In this document: one piece after another, positions 26,696 to 35,892 of the stretch
Numbering within the stretch: position 1 is the stretch's first letter
Layout: the number at the start of each line of letters is the position of its first letter
Assembly: GCF_036924535.1 (NCBI RefSeq)
Contig: NZ_JAZHRT010000001.1
Coordinates: 4,464,001 to 4,528,000, forward strand
Source: Bradyrhizobium sp. AZCC 2262
Lineage (GTDB): Bacteria; Pseudomonadota; Alphaproteobacteria; Rhizobiales; Xanthobacteraceae
Direction: 5' to 3'
Length of the DNA stretch: 64,000 nt
Translations under genes and position numbers: made by a program
The notes under the pieces: generated by a model
Told to the model about the DNA's origin: nothing
Databases searched by the model: none
Seen by the model: only the letters and a program-made list of their open reading frames with translations

Positions 26696-27193
26696 ATGAC
26701 TACAGGCAGTTCGAGCAAGACCGGCCCCACCCACAGAATGGTTGAGGCGGGGATCACGTTGCTGATCACCCTGTTCGGCGTGATCGTGATCGCCGGCAGC
26801 GTGAAGGCCGGCATCAACTGGGGCGCGGAAGGCCCGCGCGCCGGCTTCTTTCCATTCTACATCGGAATCTTCATCGTCGTCTCCAGCGCGATAAACCTGT
26901 GGAACGGACTGCGCGAAGACAATGACGAGCTGTTCGCCGAATGGGGACAGCTTCGCCAGGTCCTGAGCGTGGTTATTCCGACCGCGATCTATGTCGGCGT
27001 CATGCCGTTCACCGGGCTGTACCTTGCCTCGATCATCTTCATCGGATGGTTCATGCGATGGCTCGGCAAATACCGCTGGATTACCGTGCTGGCCGTCGCG
27101 CTCGGCATGCCTATTGTCACCTATTTCATTTTCGAGCGCTGGTTTCTGGTCCCGCTTCCCAAGGGGCCGGTCGAAGAGTGGCTCGGTCTGTAA
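26696..27193 (+). CDS. Tripartite tricarboxylate transporter small membrane subunit (TctB family)
   Basis: 165 residues with four hydrophobic stretches (about 22-40, 56-75, 100-118 and 122-150), the normal TctB layout, and the GPRAGFFPFYIG segment after the first helix. ATG 26696 has a GGAG site and lies 87 bp after the binding-protein gene; a longer upstream frame has no support. TctA follows after 28 bp. It should form the inner-membrane complex with TctA. Confidence 0.88.
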   Translation: MTTGSSSKTGPTHRMVEAGITLLITLFGVIVIAGSVKAGINWGAEGPRAGFFPFYIGIFIVVSSAINLWNGLREDNDELFAEWGQLRQVLSVVIPTAIYVGVMPFTGLYLASIIFIGWFMRWLGKYRWITVLAVALGMPIVTYFIFERWFLVPLPKGPVEEWLGL

Positions 27194-27221
27194 CGTCGTC
27201 GCACGGTCAGGATTTTCCGAG

Positions 27222-28721
27222 ATGGAAGAACTCGTCAATCTGTTTCACGGCTTTGCGGTCGCGCTGCAGCCCTTCAACATCATGGTGATGATCGTCGGCA
27301 TCGTGCTCGGCGTCGTGATCGGCGTGCTTCCGGGATTGGGCGGCGCCAACGGCGTGGCCATCCTGTTGCCGCTGACGTTCTCGATGCCGCCGACATCGGC
27401 CATCATCATGCTGTCCTGTATCTACTGGGGCGCGTTGTTCGGCGGAGCGATCACCTCGATCCTGTTCAACATACCAGGCGAGCCATGGTCGGTGGCGACG
27501 ACGTTCGACGGCTACCCGATGGCGCAGAAGGGCAAGGCCGGCGAGGCATTGACGGCCGCCTTCACCTCGTCCTTCGTCGGCGCGCTGTTTGCAGTCGCCA
27601 TGATCACGCTGGTCGCGCCGCTGGTCGCAAGTTTCGCGCTGCGATTTGGTCCGGCGGAGAAATTCGCGGTCTATTTTCTGGCGTTCTGCAGCTTCGTCGG
27701 ATTGAGCAAGGAGCCGCCCTTCAAGACCATTGCGGCCATGATGATCGGATTTGCGCTTGCCGCCGTCGGCCTCGACTCCATCACCGGACAGTTGCGGCTG
27801 ACGTTCGGCTTTACGGAATTGCTGAATGGATTCGACTTCCTCATCGCCGTCATCGGGCTGTTCGGAATCGGTGAGATCCTGCTGACGATGGAGGAAGGCC
27901 TCGCCTTCCGCGGCGGCAGCGCCAAGATCAATTTGCGGGTGGTGCTGCAGACCTGGAAGGAGTTGCCGGCCTACTGGATGACCTCGCTGCGCTCCTGCGT
28001 GATCGGTTGCTGGATGGGCATCACGCCGGCCGGTGCAACGCCGGCCTCCTTCATGAGCTACGGCATCGCCAAGCGGGTGGCGAAGAACGGCGCTAATTTC
28101 GGCAAGGGCGAAATCGAAGGCGTGGTCGCGCCGGAGACCGCGGCACACGCCGCCGGCACCGCGGCGTTGCTGCCGATGCTTTCGCTTGGCGTGCCGGGTT
28201 CGCCGACGGCGGCCGTGCTGCTCGGCGGCCTCCTGATCTGGGGCCTGCAGCCCGGACCGATGCTGTTCGTCGAACAGAAGGAATTCGTCTGGGGTCTGAT
28301 CGCCTCGATGTATCTCGGCAATATCGTCGGCCTGCTCGTCGTGCTGACCTGCGTGCCGGTTTTCGCGGCCATCCTGCGCGTCCCCTTCAGCATCATCGCG
28401 CCGCTCATCCTGGTGCTGTGCGCGATCGGCGCCTATTCCGTCCACAGCTCTACGTTCGACGTGATGCTGATGCTGGTGTTCGGCGTGATCGGCTACCTCT
28501 TGAAGAAGTGCAATTATCCGCTCGCCCCGCTGGTGCTGGCCATCGTGCTCGGCGACAAGGCGGAAGAGGCATTCCGGCAGTCGCTGCTGGGATCCCAAGG
28601 CTCGCTCGGCGTGTTTTTCTCCAACACACTGGTCAGCACGATCATGATCCTGGGATTGATTGCACTGTTCTGGTCGGTGATTCAGCAGGGCTATACCCGC
28701 CTGCGCGGCGCCACCGCGTAA
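27222..28721 (+). CDS. Tripartite tricarboxylate transporter large membrane subunit (TctA family)
   Basis: 499-residue polytopic membrane protein with about twelve helices. The TctA signature is clear: GVLPGLGGANGVAILLPLTF near residue 35 and the second glycine motif ETAAHAAGTAALLPMLSLGVPGSPTAAVLLGG near 300, plus IPGEPWSVATTFDGYPMAQKG. The frame is open upstream through tctB, but ATG 27222 (MEELVNLFHGF) gives the family start. Last gene of the tctCBA-type operon; a weak hairpin follows at 28771. Confidence 0.92.
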   Translation: MEELVNLFHGFAVALQPFNIMVMIVGIVLGVVIGVLPGLGGANGVAILLPLTFSMPPTSAIIMLSCIYWGALFGGAITSILFNIPGEPWSVATTFDGYPMAQKGKAGEALTAAFTSSFVGALFAVAMITLVAPLVASFALRFGPAEKFAVYFLAFCSFVGLSKEPPFKTIAAMMIGFALAAVGLDSITGQLRLTFGFTELLNGFDFLIAVIGLFGIGEILLTMEEGLAFRGGSAKINLRVVLQTWKELPAYWMTSLRSCVIGCWMGITPAGATPASFMSYGIAKRVAKNGANFGKGEIEGVVAPETAAHAAGTAALLPMLSLGVPGSPTAAVLLGGLLIWGLQPGPMLFVEQKEFVWGLIASMYLGNIVGLLVVLTCVPVFAAILRVPFSIIAPLILVLCAIGAYSVHSSTFDVMLMLVFGVIGYLLKKCNYPLAPLVLAIVLGDKAEEAFRQSLLGSQGSLGVFFSNTLVSTIMILGLIALFWSVIQQGYTRLRGATA

Positions 28722-28770
28722 AAGCGGAACGTTACCGCCATAAAATCAAACAAGTTTTTGTCCTGGTCAG

Positions 28771-28796
28771 GGGCCGTGCTATCTCACGCACGGCCC
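28771..28796 (+). terminator. Hairpin after the tripartite transporter genes
   Basis: GGGCCGTGC and GCACGGCCC form a perfect 9-bp stem with an 8-nt loop, followed by only TT. It lies 50 bp after the TctA stop and is a weak or Rho-assisted terminator candidate. Confidence 0.5.
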
Positions 28797-28865
28797 TTCG
28801 CGCCTGCAGCATTCCGGCGCGGGCTGACGAATTGCAGTGGGCCGGCCAAGATTTCGCTTGTCTAC

Positions 28866-28882
28866 TGGCATAACATATACCA
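28866..28882. promoter_or_regulatory. Operator D (TGGCAT-AACAT-ATACCA), oxlT promoter
   Basis: Full match to TGGYAT-N5-ATRCCA. TTGTCT (28858-28863) and CAAACT (28881-28886) are 17 bp apart around it. The start codon follows at 28935. Confidence 0.72.
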
Positions 28883-28934
28883 AACTGCCCTCTTGAGCTG
28901 TCGGGAATTTGATAGAACAGCCTATGGAGGGAAG

Positions 28935-30230
28935 ATGACGGACACAGTGCACGGAGCGGCCCCCGTCGCGGCGGCCCGAGTCAGCGATGCCTATCGCTGG
29001 ACCCAACTAGCCATCGGCGTCCTCGCGATGGTGATGATCGCCAACTACCAATATGGCTGGACTTTCTTCGTCCCCGACATCCAGAAGAAATTCGGGTGGG
29101 ATCGCGCGTCGATCCAGTGGGCCTTTACCCTTTTTGTTTTGTTCGAGACCTGGCTGGTGCCGGTCGAAGGCTGGTTCGTCGATAAATATGGCCCGCGCAT
29201 CGTCGTCCTGATCGGCGGCATCCTCTGCGCCATCGGATGGGCGATCAACGCCGAGGCGACCTCGCTCAACGGCTTCTATCTCGGCATGATCATCGCAGGC
29301 ATCGGCGCCGGTGGCGTGTACGGCACCTGCGTCGGCAACGCGCTGAAATGGTTTCCCGACAAGCGCGGCCTCGCTGCCGGCATCACCGCCGCCGGTTTCG
29401 GCGCGGGCTCGGCGCTGACGGTCGCGCCGATCCAGGCGATGATCAAGGACTCCGGCTTCCAGACCACCTTCCTCTATTTCGGTCTCGGCCAGGGCATCAT
29501 CATCGTGCTCCTCTCCTTCTTCCTGTTCGCGCCGAAATCCGGCCAAGTGCCCGCGGTGACGCAGAACGCCAACATCATCCAGAGCCGGCGCAACTTTCAG
29601 CCGACCGAGGTGATCCGTCAGCCGATCTTCTGGCTGATGTATTTCATGTTCGTGATCGTCGGCGCCGGCGGATTGATGGTCACCGCGAACCTCAAGCCGA
29701 TCGCCGTCGACTGGAAAGTCGATGCCATCCCGGTCACGCTTGTCGGCATGACCATGACGGCGGTGACCTTCGCGGCCACCATCGATCGCGTCCTTAACGG
29801 CCTGACCCGTCCCTTCTTCGGCTGGATCTCGGACATGATCGGCCGCGAGAACACCATGTTCATCGCGTTCGGCATGGAAGGCATCGGCATCTGGGGCCTC
29901 TACATGCTGGGCCACGATCCGGTGTGGTTCGTGCTGCTGTCGGGCTTCGTGTTCTTTGCATGGGGTGAGATCTACTCCCTCTTCCCGTCGACCTGCACGG
30001 ATACGTTCGGCGCGAAGTTCGCGACCACCAATGCCGGCCTGCTCTACACGGCAAAGGGCACCGCGGCGTTGCTGGTACCGGTCGCGAATTACATGCAGCA
30101 GTCTTCGGGCACCTGGGACGCGGTGTTCATCGTCGCGGCCGGCGCGAATATTCTGGCCTCGCTGCTGGCGATCGCGCTGCTAAAACCCTGGCGCAAGACG
30201 GTGGTCGCCAAATCGCAGATTGCCGCCTGA
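28935..30230 (+). CDS. oxlT: Oxalate/formate antiporter (OxlT-like MFS transporter)
   Basis: 431 residues, 12-helix major facilitator. ATG 28935 has GGAGGGA upstream. The two charged residues that bind oxalate in OxlT have equivalents: Arg292 in NGLTRPFFGWISD (OxlT Arg272) and Lys374 in LLYTAKGTAALLVP (OxlT Lys355). YGWTFFVPDIQKKFGW and GGVYGTCVGNALKWFPDKRGLAAGI also follow the oxalate/formate antiporter pattern. It exchanges external oxalate for formate made by Oxc/Frc. Monocistronic with operator D and its own terminator. Confidence 0.93.
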   Translation: MTDTVHGAAPVAAARVSDAYRWTQLAIGVLAMVMIANYQYGWTFFVPDIQKKFGWDRASIQWAFTLFVLFETWLVPVEGWFVDKYGPRIVVLIGGILCAIGWAINAEATSLNGFYLGMIIAGIGAGGVYGTCVGNALKWFPDKRGLAAGITAAGFGAGSALTVAPIQAMIKDSGFQTTFLYFGLGQGIIIVLLSFFLFAPKSGQVPAVTQNANIIQSRRNFQPTEVIRQPIFWLMYFMFVIVGAGGLMVTANLKPIAVDWKVDAIPVTLVGMTMTAVTFAATIDRVLNGLTRPFFGWISDMIGRENTMFIAFGMEGIGIWGLYMLGHDPVWFVLLSGFVFFAWGEIYSLFPSTCTDTFGAKFATTNAGLLYTAKGTAALLVPVANYMQQSSGTWDAVFIVAAGANILASLLAIALLKPWRKTVVAKSQIAA

Positions 30231-30259
30231 TCCCAGCCGGATCGGTTGTTCGGAAGAAG

Positions 30260-30294
30260 CGCGCTCATCCTCCGGGATGGGCGCGTTTTCTTTT
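30260..30294 (+). terminator. Rho-independent terminator after oxlT
   Basis: CGCGCTCATCC and GGATGGGCGCG pair over 11 bp with one wobble around a TCCG loop, followed by TTTTCTTTT. It lies 29 bp after the oxlT stop. Confidence 0.85.
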
Positions 30295-30452
30295 GCCTGG
30301 GCGGCCCTCTGGTATACCTGAGTGCTTTTTTGACTCCTCCTGGGATGCCTCTCCCGGCTCCGGCCCGGATGCAACGCGCCAATAACGTCAGTAATACTGC
30401 CTATTTATCTTCATCCCGGCGCAAGATTTCCACTATGAAGCTTGTTGACAAT

Positions 30453-30469
30453 TGGCATTATGTATACCA
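30453..30469. promoter_or_regulatory. Operator E (TGGCAT-TATGT-ATACCA), CBS gene promoter
   Basis: Full match to TGGYAT-N5-ATRCCA. A consensus TTGACA (30445-30450) and CAGACT (30468-30473) flank it at 17 bp. The CBS gene starts at 30505. A separate GGTATACC palindrome at 30310-30317 lies upstream and may be an additional half-type site. Confidence 0.72.
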
Positions 30470-30504
30470 GACTTAGACCAATAATTCACCCCAAGGAGGT
30501 TGCC

Positions 30505-30936
30505 ATGCAAGTCGGAGATATCCTGCGCAAGAAAGCCGCCCGTGTCGCAACGGTTCGCATGAACGAGACCGTCGCCATTGCCGCGCAACTGATGCGTTCC
30601 GGCAATATCAGCGCGCTGGTCGTCAAGGATGTCGTCCGCACCGAAGGCAACACGGCGGTCGGCATGTTCACCGAGCGCGACGTGGTTCGCGCGATTGCCC
30701 AGCACGGCGCGGCCGGCGTGAACATGCGCGTTTCTCAACTCATTTCGGTGCAGCAGCTCGTCTCCTGCACCTCGACGGATACGCTCGAGCACGTCCGTCA
30801 CCTCATGAGCAAGCATCACATCCGCCACGTGCCGGTGATCGACAATTTCAGCCTGATCGGCGTCATCAGCATTCGCGATATCTTCAACGCGTTCGACGAC
30901 GAAGCGACGCCCTTCACGCTGGCCGCGTCGGCCTGA
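30505..30936 (+). CDS. CBS domain-containing protein
   Basis: 143 residues made of a CBS pair and nothing else: first motif about 10-65 (VATVRMNETVAIAAQLMRSGNISALVV...GMFTERDVVRAI) and second about 78-132 (LVSCTSTDTLEHVRHLMSKHHIRHVPVID...LIGVISIRDIFNA). The AAGGAGGT ribosome-binding site is perfect. Stand-alone CBS pairs bind adenine nucleotides and often regulate enzymes or transporters. Operator E ties it to the oxalate genes, so it may sense energy charge for OxlT, the acyl-CoA synthetase or a formate enzyme. The partner is unknown. Confidence 0.88.
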   Translation: MQVGDILRKKAARVATVRMNETVAIAAQLMRSGNISALVVKDVVRTEGNTAVGMFTERDVVRAIAQHGAAGVNMRVSQLISVQQLVSCTSTDTLEHVRHLMSKHHIRHVPVIDNFSLIGVISIRDIFNAFDDEATPFTLAASA

Positions 30937-30961
30937 CCGGTCGCTTCGAACTCCGCCGTCA

Positions 30962-30987
30962 TTCCCTGGGGCTGCACCCCCAGGGAA
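30962..30987 (+). terminator. Hairpin after CBS gene
   Basis: TTCCCTGGGG and CCCCAGGGAA form a perfect 10-bp stem with a 6-nt loop, 25 bp after the CBS stop. There is no T-run, so it is a stability element or Rho-linked end. Confidence 0.55.
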
Positions 30988-31094
30988 GACGGTATCGCAC
31001 CGAACAATTCGGCTTAACACCTGTCGCAAGCCAGGCGCTCGCAAAGCTGCGCCGAAGTGGTGGCGCGCCGGAAAACATCATCTGTGGGGGGCGC

Positions 31095-32183
31095 ATGGCG
31101 CGTAACGTTCTGATCCTTGGAGCCTCGTATGGCTCGTTGCTGGCGACAAAGCTTTTGATGGCGGGTCACAACGTGACCCTGGTGTGCCGGAAGCAGACGG
31201 CAGAGCTCATCAATCGCGACGGCACCGAAGTTCGCATCAAGCTCCGCGACGAGGCAGCCCACCGGCCGATCTTCTCGCGCGACCTGCCCGGGATCCTGGA
31301 CGCGGTCGAGCCCGCCGACGTCGATCCTTCCCGTTATGATCTGGTTGGTCTTGCCATGCAGGAGCCGCAATACGCCGATCACGCGATCCAGGTTCTGATG
31401 ATCAAGATCGCCGAGGCGAAGCTGCCTTGCCTTTCGATCATGAACATGCCGCCCTTGCCCTATCTCCAGAGGATCCCGGCCCTTTCGAAAATGAAACTCG
31501 AGGAGGCCTATACCAATGCCGCGGTATGGGAACGATTCGAGCCGGGCCTGGTCTCGCTCTGTTCCCCTGATCCGCAAGCCTTCCGTCCGCCGGAAGAGGC
31601 GGCGAATGTTCTTCATGTCGGCCTGCCGACGAACTTCAAGGCAGCGTCATTTGCCGATGAGAAACATAATTTGCTGCTTCGGGAGCTGGAAGCCGACATC
31701 GATGCGGTCAAGCTGGATGGCCAGGACGTTCCGGTGAAGCTCAAGGTGTTCGATTCGATGTTCGTCCCTCTGGCCAAATGGTCGATGCTGTTGACCGGGA
31801 ATTACCGCTGCATCACACAGCAAGAGCCCCAATCGATCCGCGACGCGGTGCACGGCGATATCAATCTCTCGCAGTCGATCTATGACCATGTCGATGCCAT
31901 CGCCCAGCGTCTGGGCGCCGATCCCACCGATCAGGTACCTTTCGAGAAATACGCGAAAGCGGCGGAAAGCCTTCTCAAGCCCTCGTCGGCCGCACGGGCG
32001 GTCGCTGGTGGCGCACCTTCCATCGAGCGCGTCGACCTGCTGGTGAAGCTGATTTCGCATCAGCTTGGCGTACCCAACGCCGAAATCGACCGTACGGTCC
32101 AGATCGTCAATCAGAAGCTGAATGAGAGCGTCGTGGCGGGCGGATCCGCCGCGCCGCGAGGCGCTCCAGTCGCCGTGACGTAG
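31095..32183 (+). CDS. Ketopantoate reductase-like (PanE/ApbA N-terminal) protein
   Basis: 362 residues. The start MARNVLILGASYGSLLATKLLMAGHNVTLVCR is a Rossmann dinucleotide-binding fold with G-A-S-Y-G in place of G-A-G-A-x-G. Later sequence, with long helices and a C-terminal Ala/Pro/Gly-rich tail, resembles ApbA-type enzymes only loosely. A typical KPR catalytic Lys motif is not obvious; KWSMLLTGNYR around 230 may be the equivalent. It lies directly after the CBS gene but has no TGGYAT site of its own. Probably an NAD(P)-dependent 2-oxoacid or opine-like reductase of unknown substrate. Confidence 0.7.
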   Translation: MARNVLILGASYGSLLATKLLMAGHNVTLVCRKQTAELINRDGTEVRIKLRDEAAHRPIFSRDLPGILDAVEPADVDPSRYDLVGLAMQEPQYADHAIQVLMIKIAEAKLPCLSIMNMPPLPYLQRIPALSKMKLEEAYTNAAVWERFEPGLVSLCSPDPQAFRPPEEAANVLHVGLPTNFKAASFADEKHNLLLRELEADIDAVKLDGQDVPVKLKVFDSMFVPLAKWSMLLTGNYRCITQQEPQSIRDAVHGDINLSQSIYDHVDAIAQRLGADPTDQVPFEKYAKAAESLLKPSSAARAVAGGAPSIERVDLLVKLISHQLGVPNAEIDRTVQIVNQKLNESVVAGGSAAPRGAPVAVT

Positions 32184-32248
32184 AGCCCCGTTCGCTTTCG
32201 AGCGAAGTGGGATACCGGTTGTTCGGGAGCGCTAGAAGCGATTGGGCT

Positions 32249-33792
32249 CTAGCGGCGGTGTTTTTTCGGCTTTAGCGATGCAGCCGGCGCCCGTGCGTTG
32301 GCATCGAGCGATGTTGATGCCACTGGCGTCTCACCCTTGGTCCCTTCGCGTCCAACTTCGCGGCGCGGCCAGACAAAATCGTCGGCGCGACCGGCTGGTG
32401 CCAACAAGGCTTCACCGGTCATCAAGACCCGAGCTGCTTGCGCATCCATCGTCATCGGCCGCGCCCCCGGACCGCCGAGCAATTGATCCCCGCGCCGACA
32501 GAAGAGGCCGTCAAGGGAACGATCGGCCCGGCCAGCGGACGCGGCGCCGGCTGATCCGGCCGCGCATTGGCGTCGGGCGTTGCCGGCTCGGTGGGCAGTA
32601 CGATCGGCGCCGAACGCGCAGCCAACAGCCGGTTGATTTCGCGCTCGGCATAATGCGCGAGCTTAAGCGCACCGGCCTTGGTGAAGTACACGCCGTCGGA
32701 GGAGCGCAGCCGGCGGATCTGCCCTTCGAAATCGGGGCCCTGCTGCAAGAAGCGCCCGGCTTCATCGACAAATCCGTCCCAGACATCGACATAAGTGATG
32801 CCGGCCTTGCCGGCCGCATCGCGATAGAGCGTATCCAGAAACGCCGTGTCGGCGGTCGCCTTGGGGCCTCGTACCACCGGCAGACCCACCCACAGCACCG
32901 GCACGCCCTTGGATTTGAGTACGCCGATCATCTCGTCGATCTTTTCCCTATAGAGTTCGACCCAGCGTTTCTCGCGAAACTCGTGGAGGCCGTTCGGCGG
33001 GCCCGCGCTCTTCTCCGATCCTGTGACCGGCCGCGCACCACTGCTGTCGGCGGCATCGTCTGGCGGCAATTCGGGATCCGCCACCTTGGTTGCGCTATCC
33101 GGCTTCGCCGCCGGTTTTTCGCCCGAAGGCTTGCCATCGGGCTTCGCCTTGGCGTCTTTCTTGTCCCCCGGCTTGTTGTCGGATTTATCGGCTGCCGGCT
33201 CGCGGATGGCGACGCGGTCGTCAAGTCCGAGCATGACGACAATGGCGTCCGCTTTTTCGGCGGCCAAAATGCCTTTGGCGGCGGCGGCCCAATCGGCTGG
33301 ATTGCCCTTCGGCTGATACTTGATCAGGCCGGAACCTGTCTTGTGTTTGCGGACCACGCCCATCTCAGGCTGATCGGCATAGACATCCTCGAGCCCATAG
33401 GCGAGCCAGTCCGCCATGGCGTCGCCGAGCACGAGAATGTGGCGCTCGGGAACAGTGTTGCGCTTCTCGGGCGGCGGCGCTTTTGAAAAATCCTCGCGCA
33501 CCGTCACTTGCCGACCGTGCCGAGGCGGCGGGGACTGCTGCTGGTACGGCGCATACGTGTCGTTACCAAACCAGCCGCCACCGCGTTGCTCGTTACCGAA
33601 CCAGCCGCCGCCGCGCTGTTCGTTGCCAAACCATCCGCCGCGCTGCGGTTGCGGCCGCTGCTGATATCCGCCGAAATTAAAAAATTGTGCTGAGGTGGGT
33701 CCTATGCCCAGCACCAACCCCACTGCGACAGCCAGCGCAACCAGCCGACCACGCCCGGTAAAGATGCCTAGCTTTTTTGGATCCTTCGGCAT
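32249..33792 (-). pseudogene. DUF459 (SGNH hydrolase-like) protein, frameshifted near the C-terminus
   Basis: From ATG 33792 a signal sequence (LVALAVAVGLVLGIG) leads into a Gln/Gly-rich region and a DUF459 domain with RHILVLGDAMADWLAYGLEDVY, IVVMLGLDDR and DGVYFTKAGALKLAHYAEREI. After VPLTASSVGAG the frame changes to a dead end (stop at 32452). The usual family ending DQLLGGPGARP...PAGRADDFVWPRREVG continues in another frame to a stop at 32249. A one-base loss in the C-run 32488-32491 explains it. DUF459 proteins are periplasmic SGNH-type proteins. Probably a functional gene with a sequencing indel, or a recent mutation. Confidence 0.82.
33562..33651. repeat. Three tandem 30-bp coding repeats in the DUF459 gene
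   Basis: Units at 33562, 33592 and 33622 encode copies of the ten-residue repeat RGGGWFGNEQ. The third is more diverged. They form a Gly/Trp/Asn-rich linker after the signal peptide and may vary in number between strains. Confidence 0.75.
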
Positions 33793-33885
33793 GCGCCTGG
33801 ACCGCACGTACGCAGAACTTCTCTTGGCAGACTAGCACAACCGCCGTGTGGCGAGTCTCAGTTTACCGTGAAGTCTTCAGCAAGC

Positions 33886-33966
33886 GTAGCCCAGGTGAGC
33901 GACGCGACATCCGGAACTTTTTGGGTCGCTTGTCCCCCGGATATCGCTGCGCTCATGCAGGCCACC
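33886..33966. repeat. Degraded copy of the GTAGCCCGGATGAGCG palindrome
   Basis: The left arm begins GTAGCCCAGGTGAGCG and the right arm contains CCCCCGGATATCGCTGCGCTCATG. It lies between the DUF459 gene start and the end of the small secreted protein gene and shares the family of 47815-47890. Confidence 0.7.
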
Positions 33967-34022
33967 TGCTGACCAACAGTTCTGGCGGTAAACGGTGTCG
34001 CTTCCCTGGTCTGGTCAATTGA

Positions 34023-35678
<1,656 letters not shown>

Positions 35679-35703
35679 GCCGCGTGGCGTACGAAACGTT
35701 ATC

Positions 35704-35836
35704 CGTCACCCTGAGGCGGCCGCGCGCAGCGCGGCCCTCGAAGGGCGACGGCCGCTAGCCGGGCCGTACATCCTTCGAGGCTCGCTTTGCTCGCACCTTC
35801 GGAATAAGCGCAAGTGCGCTTATTCCTGAGATGACG
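35704..35836. repeat. Intergenic palindromic element with a 12-bp hairpin
   Basis: A composite between CGTCACCCTGAG and CTGAGATGACG, related to the element at 10696-10799. It includes GGAATAAGCGCA-AG-TGCGCTTATTCC (35801-35826), a perfect 12-bp stem with a two-base centre. It lies between two plus-strand genes. Confidence 0.72.
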
Positions 35837-35892
35837 GAACATATACTCAACGCAAATTCACCTCGCGTTAGACGACACAAAGAGAAGAGCCC

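Noticed and set aside
33562..33651. 30-bp tandem repeats as a CRISPR-like array
   Set aside because: They are contiguous, in frame and encode a Gly/Trp-rich peptide repeat; there are no spacers.
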